Shown here: positions 1-9,229 of the stretch, in pieces | How the letters are laid out: every line of letters starts with the position of its first letter | Position numbering within the stretch: position 1 is the stretch's first letter | NCBI GenBank assembly: GCA_943789105.1 | Contig: CALSSW010000004.1 | Location: forward strand, 247,365-311,364 | Length of the DNA stretch: 64,000 nucleotides | Direction: 5' to 3' | Origin: an uncultured Ulvibacter sp. | GTDB taxonomy: Bacteria > Bacteroidota > Bacteroidia > Flavobacteriales > Flavobacteriaceae | Program-made: the position numbers and the translations under genes | Notes under the pieces: generated by a model | What the model was told of the DNA's origin: nothing | The model's input: the letters and a program-made list of their open reading frames with translations, nothing else | Database searches by the model: none

Positions 1-1
1 C

Positions 2-1816
2 AAACTCTCCTCTGTTCTAGATATTAAATACAGAAAACCCACAGATTTGCAAGCAAGTTTAGATGCCAGTTTACTTGGAGTTAGTGTTTCAGCAGGTGGT
101 ATCTCAGATGACGGAAAGTTTACTGGTATTTTAGGATTACGCTATAGAGATAATAGTTTGTTTGTAAACGCTAAAGAAACCCAAACAAATTTTAAACCTA
201 CTTTTTTAGATGCTCAAACCTATCTTAGCTACAAGTTTAATAATAATCTTGAAATCGGTTTTTTAGGAAATATTGCCATAAACAAATACAGCTATAAACC
301 CCTTACAAGGCAAACCAATTTTGGAACACTTGCAGACCCTGTTGCGCTATTGGTATTTTATGACGGGCAAGAAGAAGATAAGTATGATACCTATTTTGGC
401 GCCTTAAAGGCAACCTATGTGGCCTCTCAAAATTATACAGCAAAGTTTATTGGGTCTGTATATCAAACCCAGGAGCAAGAATACTTTGATATTTTAGCCC
501 AATATAGATTAGGAGAGGTAGATACCAGTATTGGTAGTGAAAACTTAGGAGAGGTTACTTTTAGTGAAGGGATTGGCTCTCAACTTACACATGCAAGAAA
601 CAACCTTGATGCCTTGATTGTAAATTTAGAGCATAAAGGGAATGCTACTATTGGAGAAAATGAAATTGAATACGGAGTAAAATTTACACATGAAGATATT
701 AGAGATCGTGTACAAGAATACGAGATTATAGATTCTGCAGGTTTTTCTATTAGGCCTCCTCTTGTAGATTTCGAAAATCTACAACCCTATGAACCTTTCA
801 CATCTGAAATTGTTCCCTACACAAATATACGTGCTCAAAATGACGTTCAGATAAATAGATTAAGTGGTTACGGACAATGGAGCCGGAGAACAACTATTGG
901 TAGCAGTGATCTTTGGCTTAATGCTGGTGTTAGAGCGCATAATTGGAGTGTAAGTGGGCAAGACATACAAAGCATCACTCAAACAGTTTTTAGCCCAAGA
1001 GGGCAAGTAAGTCTTAAACCAAATTGGAGCAGGGATATGCTTTTTAGGCTTTCAGGTGGTGTGTACCAACAACCTCCTTTTTATAGAGAATTAAGAGATT
1101 CTACAGGAACTGTAAGACCTGGTGTGAAGGCGCAAAAATCGATTCATATAGTTTTAGGTAATGATTACAGTTTTGATTTATGGGACAGACCATTTACTCT
1201 TAACTCTGAAGTGTATTACAAGAAACTTACAGATGTAAACCCTTACACCCTAGATAATGTAAGAATACGTTATAGAGCCTCAAACAACGCTGTTGCATAT
1301 GCCTATGGGTTAGATTTGCGTTTGGCAGGAGAGTTTGTTCTAGGAACAGAGAGTTGGATTAGTCTTGGGTATTTAAAAACAGAGGAAAACATTGACGATA
1401 AAGGATATATTTTTAGACCTACAGATCAACGTTTAAAAATAGGAATGTTATTTCAAGATTATGTTAAGGTGGTTCCAAATTTAAAAGGATACCTAAACCT
1501 GCAATACAATACAGGGCTTCCTGGAGGCTCTCCTAGCTACGCAGACCCTTATAATTTCCAAGAACGCTTGCCAGATTACAAAAGAGTAGACTTGGGAGTA
1601 TCTTATGTACTTATTGATGCAACAAAACCAAAACAAGAAGGAGTGTTTCAATACTTTAAAGAACTTACTCTTGGCGCAGAAATATTCAACATTTTTGATG
1701 TCCAAAATTCTATATCAAATACATTTGTAAGAGATGTCTATACCAAGGTGCAGTACTCCATACCCAACTATTTATCTCCAAGGGTATTTAATGTACGTTT
1801 AACCGCTAAATTTTAA
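2..1816 (+). CDS. TonB-dependent receptor, C-terminal part (5' truncated by window)
   Basis: The frame is open from the first bases of the window, so the first possible start (TTG at 47) is not the real one and the gene begins upstream. The visible ~604 residues look like the end of a plug domain (about residues 1-15) followed by a long run of alternating amphipathic beta strands with many Tyr/Arg/Asn residues, and it ends in Phe, as outer-membrane barrels do. The TonB-dependent receptor family moves siderophores, glycans or other large ligands across the outer membrane using TonB energy. The substrate cannot be told because the N-terminal carboxypeptidase-like and plug domains lie outside. 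It is followed after 3 bases by a small gene, suggesting co-transcription. Confidence 0.85.
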   Translation, partial: KLSSVLDIKYRKPTDLQASLDASLLGVSVSAGGISDDGKFTGILGLRYRDNSLFVNAKETQTNFKPTFLDAQTYLSYKFNNNLEIGFLGNIAINKYSYKPLTRQTNFGTLADPVALLVFYDGQEEDKYDTYFGALKATYVASQNYTAKFIGSVYQTQEQEYFDILAQYRLGEVDTSIGSENLGEVTFSEGIGSQLTHARNNLDALIVNLEHKGNATIGENEIEYGVKFTHEDIRDRVQEYEIIDSAGFSIRPPLVDFENLQPYEPFTSEIVPYTNIRAQNDVQINRLSGYGQWSRRTTIGSSDLWLNAGVRAHNWSVSGQDIQSITQTVFSPRGQVSLKPNWSRDMLFRLSGGVYQQPPFYRELRDSTGTVRPGVKAQKSIHIVLGNDYSFDLWDRPFTLNSEVYYKKLTDVNPYTLDNVRIRYRASNNAVAYAYGLDLRLAGEFVLGTESWISLGYLKTEENIDDKGYIFRPTDQRLKIGMLFQDYVKVVPNLKGYLNLQYNTGLPGGSPSYADPYNFQERLPDYKRVDLGVSYVLIDATKPKQEGVFQYFKELTLGAEIFNIFDVQNSISNTFVRDVYTKVQYSIPNYLSPRVFNVRLTAKF

Positions 1817-1819
1817 GCT

Positions 1820-2191
1820 ATGCATATTGCAAAAAGATTTGGTTTTTATGGGTTTGGATTTGTCATTGGCCTACTACTTTTGTTTTTCTTTTTAAACGGA
1901 AAAAAAGCCGGTTGTGATTATGGTCCAGATGCACGTACTTTAAAAAATATTAAAATCAAACAAAGAGTATTCTCTAACCAAAGCCTTCAAGTCTTAAAAA
2001 AAAATAATCTTGACACCTCGGCCGTATCCCTCCTTTTAAGGATTGGAGATGTTAATTTTGGAGAGAGTAATACAAAGCTAGACTCTTGTAAAGTTTATGT
2101 AATTGAGGGTTTTATTAATAAAATAAACTTAAAAATGAGGGTGCAAAATTGTAATAAAACCGCTACAATAACATCTATTGTAAAACAATAA
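1820..2191 (+). CDS. Small membrane-anchored protein, DUF4258-like
   Basis: 123 residues. A single hydrophobic segment (about residues 8-26, rich in Leu/Phe/Gly) near the N-terminus is followed by a Lys-rich soluble part with three cysteines (the CDYGP motif just after the membrane segment, then C in DSCKVYV and QNCNK). It resembles small flavobacterial proteins assigned to DUF4258, but this is recall of the pattern, not a search. It sits 3 bases after the receptor gene and 4 bases before rlmF, so the three genes probably form one transcript. Function unknown. Confidence 0.6.
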   Translation: MHIAKRFGFYGFGFVIGLLLLFFFLNGKKAGCDYGPDARTLKNIKIKQRVFSNQSLQVLKKNNLDTSAVSLLLRIGDVNFGESNTKLDSCKVYVIEGFINKINLKMRVQNCNKTATITSIVKQ

Positions 2192-2195
2192 ACCA

Positions 2196-3104
2196 ATGCA
2201 TTTAGATAATCCACACAGAAACCCTTACAATTTTGAAACCTTAATTCAAACCAACCAAGAACTAGAAGCATTTGTTTTTACCAACGAGCATGAAATTCAA
2301 ACGATTGATTTTGCTAATCCAAAGGGTGTGTTTCAGCTAAATAAAGCCTTGTTGTTACATCATTACAAACTAGATCATTATGAGCTGCCTATCGGGCATT
2401 TATGTCCTGCAGTACCAGGAAGAGCAGATTACTTATGCCATGTTAAAACATTGCTTGATGAGCGCATAACCGGAAGTAGTGACACTGCAAGCTACAAAGT
2501 CTTAGATATTGGAGTAGGTGCAAACTGCATCTACCCTATTATAGGAGCCCAACTTTTTAATTGGAATATGGTAGGTGTAGATATTAATAGTGATGCCGTT
2601 GCTTCTGCCAAAGAGATTGTTGCGGCCACAAAAGGATTAGAAAGCAACATTGATATAAGACATCAAACCAATAATGCAAATATTTTTACGGGTATTATAA
2701 AAAAAGATGAGTATTTTAATGTTACCGTATGTAACCCGCCATTTCATACAAGCGAGATTGAGGCAACCAAGGGAACCATGCGTAAACTAGCTAACATATC
2801 AAAAGATAAAGACTACGCCTTTAGACAAGAACTGGTGCAAAACTTTGGTGGAAAAGCAAATGAGCTTTGGTGTAACGGTGGTGAGGCGCTTTTTATTAAA
2901 AGAATGATTAAACAGAGTCTAAAATACAAAAAACAAGTAGGTGTTTTTACAACACTAGTTTCAAATAAAGCCCACCTAAATAAACTATACAAACAGTTAG
3001 ACAAAGCTAAAGCAAACCATAAAACAGTGGTGATGCACATTGGCAATAAAAACAGCAGGATGCTTGCTTGGAGTTTTGATGATCAAAACCCTACAGATGT
3101 TTAA
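2196..3104 (+). CDS. rlmF: 23S rRNA (adenine(1618)-N6)-methyltransferase RlmF
   Basis: 302 residues, about the usual RlmF length. The N-terminus has the conserved HPRN-like opening (HRNPYNFETL, residues 7-16). The SAM-binding motif DIGVGANC lies at 104-111, and the N6-adenine methyltransferase catalytic motif NPPF at 180-183 is followed by HTS. The family methylates A1618 in helix 62 of 23S rRNA during large-subunit assembly. The gene follows its upstream neighbour by 4 bases and converges on the proline dehydrogenase gene with only 7 bases between the stops, so no separate terminator is visible. Confidence 0.92.
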   Translation: MHLDNPHRNPYNFETLIQTNQELEAFVFTNEHEIQTIDFANPKGVFQLNKALLLHHYKLDHYELPIGHLCPAVPGRADYLCHVKTLLDERITGSSDTASYKVLDIGVGANCIYPIIGAQLFNWNMVGVDINSDAVASAKEIVAATKGLESNIDIRHQTNNANIFTGIIKKDEYFNVTVCNPPFHTSEIEATKGTMRKLANISKDKDYAFRQELVQNFGGKANELWCNGGEALFIKRMIKQSLKYKKQVGVFTTLVSNKAHLNKLYKQLDKAKANHKTVVMHIGNKNSRMLAWSFDDQNPTDV

Positions 3105-3111
3105 AAACGAA

Positions 3112-4284
3112 CTACGATTTTCTTCTAATTTTCTCTTTTTTGAGCAATGTCAGCTCTCTACTGGTTTGCCCAGCGACAGATGTGTTCTCTTCAGCCCTGC
3201 GAATTAAATAAGGCATAACATCTTTGACAGGGCCAAAAGGAATATATTTTGCAACATTATAACCATTTGCAGCTAAATTATAGCTTATGTGGTCACTCAT
3301 GCCATATAATTGTCCAAACCACACTCTGGTGTCATTTTTTTGTAGGTCTTTAGATTTAAGTATCTCTAGGGCTCTATAGCTACTTTCTTCGTTATGGGTT
3401 CCAACAAACAAAGAGATGTCCTCAAGGTTGTCTAGAATATACTCTATAACTGCATTAAAATGAGCATCTGTTGCTTGTTTGCTATCGCAAATAGGTGTTG
3501 GATATCCTTTTTCTTGGGCACGACTTTTCTCTTTTTCCATGTAGGCTCCCCTAACAACTTTAAAGCCTAATTTGTAATTACCAGCTACAGCTTTTGCATG
3601 TTGCTCTTTTAAATAGTCTAACCGATCCCACCGATAACATTGTAGGGTATTAAATATAATGACTTTTTCTGTGTTGTATTTAGCCATCATAGCCTGGCAC
3701 AAATCATCTGCAGCATCTTGTATCCATGACTCCTCAGCGTCTATAAGCAAAGAAATATCACAGCTATGAGCTGTTTTACAAACCGTATCATACCGTTCTT
3801 GTATAGCTTTCCACTCCCCTTTTTCTTTGGTGGTTAATGGCTCATTTTCTGAACGTTTTCTCCAAATTTCAAAACGACCAACACCTGTTGGCTTAAATAC
3901 AGAAAATGGCATTGCATCCATATTTTGTGCAAACTCAGTTAGCTCTAACACTTTTTGCATGGTGGCATCAAATTGAGCCTTTTCTTGTTTTCCCTCTACA
4001 GAATAATCTAACACAGAGTTTACCTTAGCATTATATAAATTATCAACAACACCCATACAATCTTTTTCATTTACGCCACCACAAAAATGATCGAATACCG
4101 TTGAGCGAATAAGCCCCTCTACTGGTAAATTTAAAGTAAGGGCAACTTTTGTAGCTGCCGTTCCTATTTTTACCAGAGGCTCTTTAGAAATCATTTTAAA
4201 TAAAAAATAAGCACGCTCTAACTCTGAGTCGCTTTTTAATTTAAATGCAGTTTGTGTGTTGTCAAAAATAGTATTTAAGGCCAT
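3112..4284 (-). CDS. Proline dehydrogenase (monofunctional)
   Basis: 390 residues, typical of the Bacteroidota monofunctional enzyme. It lacks the aldehyde dehydrogenase half found in large PutA proteins. Visible family motifs are VRGAYMEKEK (flavin/substrate barrel), GTHNEES, QLYGMSD and the C-terminal YLIRRAEEN block that binds the proline carboxylate. It oxidises proline to pyrroline-5-carboxylate with FAD and passes electrons to the respiratory quinone pool at the inner membrane. It is divergent from aroB with about 140 bases between. On the minus strand a TATATTTG -7 element at 4302-4309 sits close to the start. Confidence 0.93.
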   Translation of the reverse strand: MALNTIFDNTQTAFKLKSDSELERAYFLFKMISKEPLVKIGTAATKVALTLNLPVEGLIRSTVFDHFCGGVNEKDCMGVVDNLYNAKVNSVLDYSVEGKQEKAQFDATMQKVLELTEFAQNMDAMPFSVFKPTGVGRFEIWRKRSENEPLTTKEKGEWKAIQERYDTVCKTAHSCDISLLIDAEESWIQDAADDLCQAMMAKYNTEKVIIFNTLQCYRWDRLDYLKEQHAKAVAGNYKLGFKVVRGAYMEKEKSRAQEKGYPTPICDSKQATDAHFNAVIEYILDNLEDISLFVGTHNEESSYRALEILKSKDLQKNDTRVWFGQLYGMSDHISYNLAANGYNVAKYIPFGPVKDVMPYLIRRAEENTSVAGQTSRELTLLKKEKIRRKS

Positions 4285-4301
4285 AATAAAAATTTCTCGT
4301 A

Positions 4302-4309
4302 CAAATATA
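4302..4309 (-). promoter_or_regulatory. Candidate -7 element for proline dehydrogenase gene
   Basis: Read on the minus strand this is TATATTTG, an exact match to the Bacteroidota TAnnTTTG element, 18 bases upstream of the start codon at 4284. The nearest upstream TTG lies about 25 bases away, longer than ideal, so only the -7 element is supported. Confidence 0.4.
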
Positions 4310-4423
4310 GTTAGTTTTGATGGTCGTTGAAATACAATGCTATAATTTTGTTATTCTAAGTTTGAATAATTTATAACGCTTAAAAGAGCAAAAATTATAG
4401 AGACTAGCAACACACTCAATACT

Positions 4424-5518
4424 ATGGAAAAACAGATTGTGACACAACATACAGCTATCTACAGCAATGAAAATTCATGGTCATTACTAAAATCTGGGCT
4501 TGTAAAATTGAACCCAACTAAGGTTTTCATACTAATGGATACCAATACTCATGAGCATTGTTATGAGTTATTTCTAGAGTGTGCTGGTATAAAAAATTCT
4601 GTAGAAACCGTTATAATACCCAGAGGCGAAATAAATAAAACAATTTATACCTGTATGGATATATGGACAACATTGTCAGAAAAGGGTGCAGACAGAAGTA
4701 GCCTGCTCATTAACCTTGGTGGTGGTGTGGTAACAGATTTAGGGGGCTTTGTTGCCTCTACATTTAAAAGAGGGATAGCCTTTGTAAACATCCCAACATC
4801 ATTATTGGCGATGGTAGATGCCTCTCTAGGAGGTAAAAACGGTGTTGATTTAGGGATGCTTAAAAATCAGGTAGGTGTCGTTAATAATCCTCGTTTTGTG
4901 ATTGTTGATCCTGTTTTTTTAAACACATTGCCAAAACAAGAAATCATCTCTGGATATGCTGAAATGCTAAAACATGCACTAATTGATAGTGAAGATTATT
5001 GGAATGACCTCCAAGATTTCGATATCTTTGATGTGAAAAACACCAGTAACCTTATTTGGAAATCTATAGAGATTAAAAATAATATAGTTACACAAGATCC
5101 AAAAGAGCTGGGAACAAGGAAAGTACTTAATTTTGGACATACCCTTGGCCATGCCATTGAATCTTATTGCTTAGATAACACTAGTAGGGCAACACTTCTA
5201 CATGGAGAGGCCATTGCAATTGGTATTGTTTTAGCCACTTATATCTCAAGCAATCTAGTAGGGTTTGATAAAAATAAACTTGGATATATTACTGCATTTT
5301 TATTAACTAATTTTAAAAAGCAGACATTTAGCAAGCAGGATATAGAATCAATTATTGCGCTTTTAAAACACGATAAAAAGAACAAAGCTGGGACTGTATT
5401 ATTTGTGCTTTTAGAAGACTTTGGTAAGACTCATATAAATAAAGAAGTTTCTAACTCTTTAATTCAAAAGGCTTTTAACTACTATATGAAATTTAAAAAT
5501 ACTACACAAAAGCTATAA
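4424..5518 (+). CDS. aroB: 3-dehydroquinate synthase
   Basis: 364 residues, normal length. AroB converts DAHP to 3-dehydroquinate, the second shikimate-pathway step, using NAD and a divalent metal. The nucleotide-binding GGGVVTDLGGF block is at about 99-109 and IPTSLLAMVDASLGGK at 123-138. The metal ligands fit E180 (GYAEMLKH), H243 (FGHTLGH) and H260 (LLHGEA). The gene is divergent from the proline dehydrogenase and ends at a strong shared terminator. A TAAGTTTG element at 4357-4364 could be its -7 box. Confidence 0.95.
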   Translation: MEKQIVTQHTAIYSNENSWSLLKSGLVKLNPTKVFILMDTNTHEHCYELFLECAGIKNSVETVIIPRGEINKTIYTCMDIWTTLSEKGADRSSLLINLGGGVVTDLGGFVASTFKRGIAFVNIPTSLLAMVDASLGGKNGVDLGMLKNQVGVVNNPRFVIVDPVFLNTLPKQEIISGYAEMLKHALIDSEDYWNDLQDFDIFDVKNTSNLIWKSIEIKNNIVTQDPKELGTRKVLNFGHTLGHAIESYCLDNTSRATLLHGEAIAIGIVLATYISSNLVGFDKNKLGYITAFLLTNFKKQTFSKQDIESIIALLKHDKKNKAGTVLFVLLEDFGKTHINKEVSNSLIQKAFNYYMKFKNTTQKL

Positions 5519-5522
5519 ACCA

Positions 5523-5555
5523 AAACCCCACTATTATTAATAGTGGGGTTTTTAT
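5523..5555. terminator. Bidirectional intrinsic terminator between aroB and the Lrp gene
   Basis: Perfect 11-bp inverted repeat, AAACCCCACTA (5523-5533) against TAGTGGGGTTT (5541-5551), with a 7-base loop. T-rich on the plus side and A-rich on the other, it can serve both convergent genes. Confidence 0.85.
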
Positions 5556-5572
5556 ATACATGTTATAATTTC

Positions 5573-6049
5573 TTATAATGCTCTAAATATAGAGTGCATG
5601 AGTCGTTTTTTATCATTGATGCTTTCCTCTAATGAAATCATCGTCTCTGTTCTTGTAACTCCTTCTATATCATCTAATTTGTATATAATGTCTTTTGCGT
5701 GGCTTGTACTCTTTGCTCGTATTTTACAAAAAACATTGAACTTCCCAGTAGTTACATGTGCTACGGTAACATATGGTATCTCATTAATTCTTTCAAGTAC
5801 AAACTGTGTTTGAGATGTTTTTTGTAAATAAATACCAACATACGCTATAAATGAATATCCTAACTTGTTGTAGTCTAGGCGAAGTGAAGAACCTGTAATG
5901 ATACCAGCTTCCTCCATTTTTTTAACACGAACATGAACCGTTCCTGCTGAAATACCGTGCTTTTTTGCAATATCTGTAAAGGGAGTTCTTGTGTTTTCAA
6001 TAAGCATATCTAAAATGCTTTGGTCTGTAGTATCTAATTTAAACTTCAT
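5573..6049 (-). CDS. Lrp/AsnC family transcriptional regulator
   Basis: 158 residues from the ATG at 6049. An ATG six codons upstream is possible, but the family consensus opening (LDTTDQSILDML) begins just after the chosen Met. The N-terminal winged helix spans about residues 5-55 (IAKKHGISAGTVHVRVKKME recognition region). The RAM/ligand-binding domain follows from about residue 65, with V..TG.FNVFCKIRA and the C-terminal I..LDDIEGVTRTETMISL pattern. Such proteins are oligomeric regulators that respond to amino acids. A minus-strand TATATTTG box at 6067-6074 lies just upstream. The target is not known; the neighbours are an M14 peptidase and aroB. Confidence 0.9.
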   Translation of the reverse strand: MKFKLDTTDQSILDMLIENTRTPFTDIAKKHGISAGTVHVRVKKMEEAGIITGSSLRLDYNKLGYSFIAYVGIYLQKTSQTQFVLERINEIPYVTVAHVTTGKFNVFCKIRAKSTSHAKDIIYKLDDIEGVTRTETMISLEESINDKKRLMHSIFRAL

Positions 6050-6108
6050 GTGGTATAATTTTACCACAAATATAATATCCTAAATTAAAATAAAAACGTA
6101 TTTCAATG

Positions 6109-7242
6109 TTAAATCAACATTAAATTTCGATTAATATCAAAAATCGTTGATATTTTTTTACCAATAATGATATTTTGGTGAGAATTCACTAATATTTTTC
6201 CACCCTGTAAGTCAAAGTGTTGGTGACCCAATACATTGTTATCTCCCCCCATACTATCAAAATGTAGTTCAAACATAATTTTTTGTTTCACTAGCTTTTC
6301 TTTGTACTGAAAACAAATTGTTTGTAAACTAGCTTTTCCATCAACATGAACGTTATATAAAATAAGATCTTTATATAACTTTTGATTCTCCGGGATAGTA
6401 AAATACTCGTTGTAATCAACACTATTGTTTTGAAAGGTTATATCTAGGTCAAATAGGGCAATTAAGCCATAAAAAACAAATGATCTAGACTGCTCACGGT
6501 TATAATCATCTTTAAAATGCCCAGCTTCAAACAAAATTGTTGGTGTACCACTACTGGTGAAACTATCACCAACACAGTGTTGATTATATGTATCATCAAA
6601 ACGCCCTATTTGATTGTGGTGGTGGGCGTTAATGTAGTTTTTCATTTTAACGATAAGCCCCATAGCAACCTTTCTTGAAGGGGTTATAGTTTTTAAAACA
6701 TCAGCAGAGGGAGCCAAAAAAGAGAGCGTAGCAGGTTTTGGACCAACTATCCCGAATATACTTCGCTGATCGTGCATATTTAAACACAAATCTGGCTGTA
6801 GGGTATCAAAAATAGAGCGTAACACCTTACTTTCCCCTTGTGACAAATCTTGTGCATCTCTGTTTAAATCTACACCGTTTGCATTTTCACGAGTATATTT
6901 GGCTGCTCCATCTGGATTTAACATTGGAAGCACATAAAATGTATGTTTTGAAAGTAGGGTTTTTGTTGTTTGCTTATTTAAAGTGATGAACTTAAAAAAA
7001 TCAAACAAAGCCTTTGTTGTAGTACTCTCATTGCCGTGCATTTGTGACCAAATAAGCACTATTTTTTCACCTTGCCCAAAGCTAACTAGAGGAATCTCTA
7101 CTCCATTTTCAGAATAACCTGCCACAGATACATTAAAAAGTTCCTGATAGTCTTCAAGTATGGGCAGGATGTGTTTAATAGCAACATAACGGCCCTTTAA
7201 ACGATCTTCAAAATTGCGTGTATACCAGGTAGTAATTTGCAT
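6109..7242 (-). CDS. M14-family zinc carboxypeptidase
   Basis: 377 residues, no signal peptide visible, so probably cytoplasmic. The zinc site of the carboxypeptidase family is clear: H69-x-x-E72 in QMHGNES and H157 in LNMHDQ. Substrate-binding N127/R128 lie in GVDLNRDA and the catalytic Glu is E239 in LFEAGHF. NPDG at 109-112 is typical. M14 members remove C-terminal residues from peptides or act on peptidoglycan fragments; the substrate here is not evident. The ~100-residue C-terminal part after E239 is not a typical peptidase extension and could be a small beta domain. A TACTTTTG box (minus strand, 7261-7268) lies just upstream. Confidence 0.85.
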   Translation of the reverse strand: MQITTWYTRNFEDRLKGRYVAIKHILPILEDYQELFNVSVAGYSENGVEIPLVSFGQGEKIVLIWSQMHGNESTTTKALFDFFKFITLNKQTTKTLLSKHTFYVLPMLNPDGAAKYTRENANGVDLNRDAQDLSQGESKVLRSIFDTLQPDLCLNMHDQRSIFGIVGPKPATLSFLAPSADVLKTITPSRKVAMGLIVKMKNYINAHHHNQIGRFDDTYNQHCVGDSFTSSGTPTILFEAGHFKDDYNREQSRSFVFYGLIALFDLDITFQNNSVDYNEYFTIPENQKLYKDLILYNVHVDGKASLQTICFQYKEKLVKQKIMFELHFDSMGGDNNVLGHQHFDLQGGKILVNSHQNIIIGKKISTIFDINRNLMLI

Positions 7243-7471
7243 TGTATTGGTGTAAGATTACAAAAGTAATCAAACCTAAGTTTACATGTGTAAACAGAAA
7301 AAGTGGGTAAAATATTGATTTTTAGTTGTCTTTTGTAAACAGCATTTAAGGGTTTATGAGTACAAATCACCTCAAAGCAATTGAATGACACTAAATATCA
7401 TTATTTCAGTTATTTATATAAAATTATATAAAGTTTTAGTTAGGGCAAATATGTAATTTACAATATTTATC

Positions 7472-7502
7472 TTGTTACTTTAGATGCTATAAATTATATT
7501 TG
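7472..7502 (+). promoter_or_regulatory. Bacteroidota-type promoter for the XRE regulator
   Basis: TTG at 7472-7474, a 20-base spacer and TATATTTG at 7495-7502, matching the -33/-7 consensus of Bacteroidota sigma-A. The start codon is 32 bases downstream. The rest of the 7243-7533 gap shows nothing else I can support. Confidence 0.55.
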
Positions 7503-7533
7503 TAATATAGTTTTTGATTTAAAATAAGTTACA

Positions 7534-7938
7534 ATGGTAAACACTTCAAATTTTTCTAAACGACTGCAAAAAATTATAGATTTCTATGGAGTTACTGCTA
7601 CAACATTTTCAGAAAATTTAGCTTTTAATAGATCTACCATTTCTCATTTACTATCTGGAAGAAATAAACCTAGTTTAGAATTTGTAATGAAAGTACTTCA
7701 AACCTACCCAGAGGTAGATTTGTATTGGCTGTTATACGGAAAAGGGTCCTTCCCCATTCCATTAAACAAAGTAAACACTCAAATTAAGGCAACAAGTAAA
7801 CAAAACAAACTACCTGGTATTGATCCTGAAAACAGCATATTTAAAAATAATGTACTAAAAAACTTAAATACATCCGCTATAGAGCGAATTATACTTTGCT
7901 ACAAGGATGGTACTTTCAAGCAATACAATAACTCGTAA
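7534..7938 (+). CDS. XRE-family helix-turn-helix protein
   Basis: 134 residues. The N-terminal helix-turn-helix (about residues 7-65) has the classical Cro/CI pattern: LQKIIDFYG, then FSENLAFNRSTISHLLSGRNKPS, with the family hallmark S.LLSGRNKPSL followed by a hydrophobic helix ending YWLLYGKG. The rest (70-134) is polar and probably disordered or a small dimerisation tail. It has its own promoter. No phage or toxin gene adjoins it, so it is more likely a chromosomal regulator than part of a mobile module. Confidence 0.85.
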   Translation: MVNTSNFSKRLQKIIDFYGVTATTFSENLAFNRSTISHLLSGRNKPSLEFVMKVLQTYPEVDLYWLLYGKGSFPIPLNKVNTQIKATSKQNKLPGIDPENSIFKNNVLKNLNTSAIERIILCYKDGTFKQYNNS

Positions 7939-7984
7939 TAGCCTTTATTTTAAAGTTAATTCCCGAACTTTGTAAAAAAAACCA

Positions 7985-8377
7985 ATGCGCTATCTTTATT
8001 ATCTTCTTTGCTTGTTATCATTTGGCAGTTGCTACAATGTAGAAAGAAATTGTGGAGATTTTAAAACCGGAACTTTTGAATTCCAACAAGTAGTTGGCAC
8101 TGAGCTTGTGAGTTCTACCTTTGTGCGTAACGACAGTATCGCTATTGAAACCTACAAAGGAGTTACAGACACCTTCTCTGTGAGATGGATTAACAACTGT
8201 GAGTATATCATGCGAAAACTTAATCCAAAGAATACTTATGATCAACAGGCGGTGCATTTTAAAATTCTTAGCACCACAGAAAATACCTATCTTTTTGAAT
8301 TTCAGATGGTGGTAAAAAAACAAAATCAAGAGAACCTAGTTAAAAAAGGAACGGTTACTAAAATTAATATTCCATGA
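7985..8377 (+). CDS. Small lipoprotein, unknown function
   Basis: 130 residues. The N-terminal hydrophobic stretch ends in a lipobox (LSFGSC, Cys16), so it should be lipid-anchored. The mature part is small and beta-rich, with cysteines at NCGDF and NNCEYIM that could pair. I recognise the type from flavobacterial genomes, where database names are unreliable, and cannot assign a function. Its stop overlaps the next start (ATGA, 4 bases), so it is translationally coupled to the methyltransferase gene. Confidence 0.7.
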   Translation: MRYLYYLLCLLSFGSCYNVERNCGDFKTGTFEFQQVVGTELVSSTFVRNDSIAIETYKGVTDTFSVRWINNCEYIMRKLNPKNTYDQQAVHFKILSTTENTYLFEFQMVVKKQNQENLVKKGTVTKINIP

Positions 8378-9186
8378 GCAGTGATAAAGATTATTGGACC
8401 CAGCGCTACAAAGATGATCTAACAGGGTGGGATATAGGGGCTGTTTCTACACCCTTAAAAACGTATTTTGACCAACTCACAGACAAAAACATGCGCATCT
8501 TAATACCAGGTGCTGGTAATGCCCATGAAGCAACATACCTTCACAAACAAGGCTTTACAAATGTATCTATACTTGATATATCGCCCATACCTTTAAATAA
8601 GTTCAAGAACAAAAATCCTGATTTTGCTGAAGAGCACCTTATTGAAAAAGATTTTTTTAAACACAAAGGAACATACGATCTTATTATAGAACAGACGTTT
8701 TTCTGCTCGATTGTACCCCAGAGAATGAACAGGGTTAAATATGCCACTAAAATGGCCTCTTTACTTTCCCATAATGGGAAACTAGTTGGTCTTTGGTTTG
8801 ATTTTCCACTCACCGATGATCCGGAAAAACGCCCTTTTGGCGGCAGTCTTAAAGAGTATAAAAACTACCTAAGCCCACTGTTTAATATTCTCACCTTTGA
8901 AAAATCGTATAACTCTATACCACAGAGAGAGGGTAAAGAATTATTTGGAATTTTCAGCAAAAAAGAAAGTAAACCCAAACAGGCAAACAACCCTTTACAC
9001 GGTATTACCCTCAAAACAATCTTAGAAGAACTTGTAGCCAAGTATGGTTGGGAGTATATGGACCAAAAAGTACGTATTAACTGCTTTGCGGTAAACCCAA
9101 CTATAAACTCTAGCTTAAAGTTTCTTCGCAAAACCCCTTGGGCCCGAGAAAAAGTAGAACAATTATACATAAGAAGTATAAAGTAA
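8374..9186 (+). CDS. TPMT-like methyltransferase fused to a VF530 (DUF2132) domain
   Basis: 270 residues in two parts. Residues 1-196 form a class I SAM methyltransferase of the thiopurine methyltransferase type: [12 protein letters not shown] at the start, then the SAM motif [12 protein letters not shown] (about 43-54) and EQTFFCSI. Residues 205-270 match the VF530/DUF2132 small helical domain ([16 protein letters not shown], then the INCF and [15 protein letters not shown] motifs), usually a free-standing ~70-residue protein. Known TPMT relatives methylate thiols or metalloids; the substrate here is unknown. The VF530 domain has been described as possibly DNA-binding. It is translationally coupled to the lipoprotein upstream. 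Confidence 0.85.
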   Translation: MSSDKDYWTQRYKDDLTGWDIGAVSTPLKTYFDQLTDKNMRILIPGAGNAHEATYLHKQGFTNVSILDISPIPLNKFKNKNPDFAEEHLIEKDFFKHKGTYDLIIEQTFFCSIVPQRMNRVKYATKMASLLSHNGKLVGLWFDFPLTDDPEKRPFGGSLKEYKNYLSPLFNILTFEKSYNSIPQREGKELFGIFSKKESKPKQANNPLHGITLKTILEELVAKYGWEYMDQKVRINCFAVNPTINSSLKFLRKTPWAREKVEQLYIRSIK

Positions 9187-9229
9187 TCACTTTAAACACT
9201 ATATAAACCAAACTCTTCTAGCCCTAGTA

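Noticed and set aside
4357-4364. TAAGTTTG as the aroB -7 box
   Set aside because: It fits TAnnTTTG but no TTTG is found at 17-23 bases upstream, so I did not list it as a separate promoter.
7197-7391. 64-residue frame upstream of the M14 peptidase
   Set aside because: It overlaps the peptidase start in another frame and has no signal, promoter or homology pattern.
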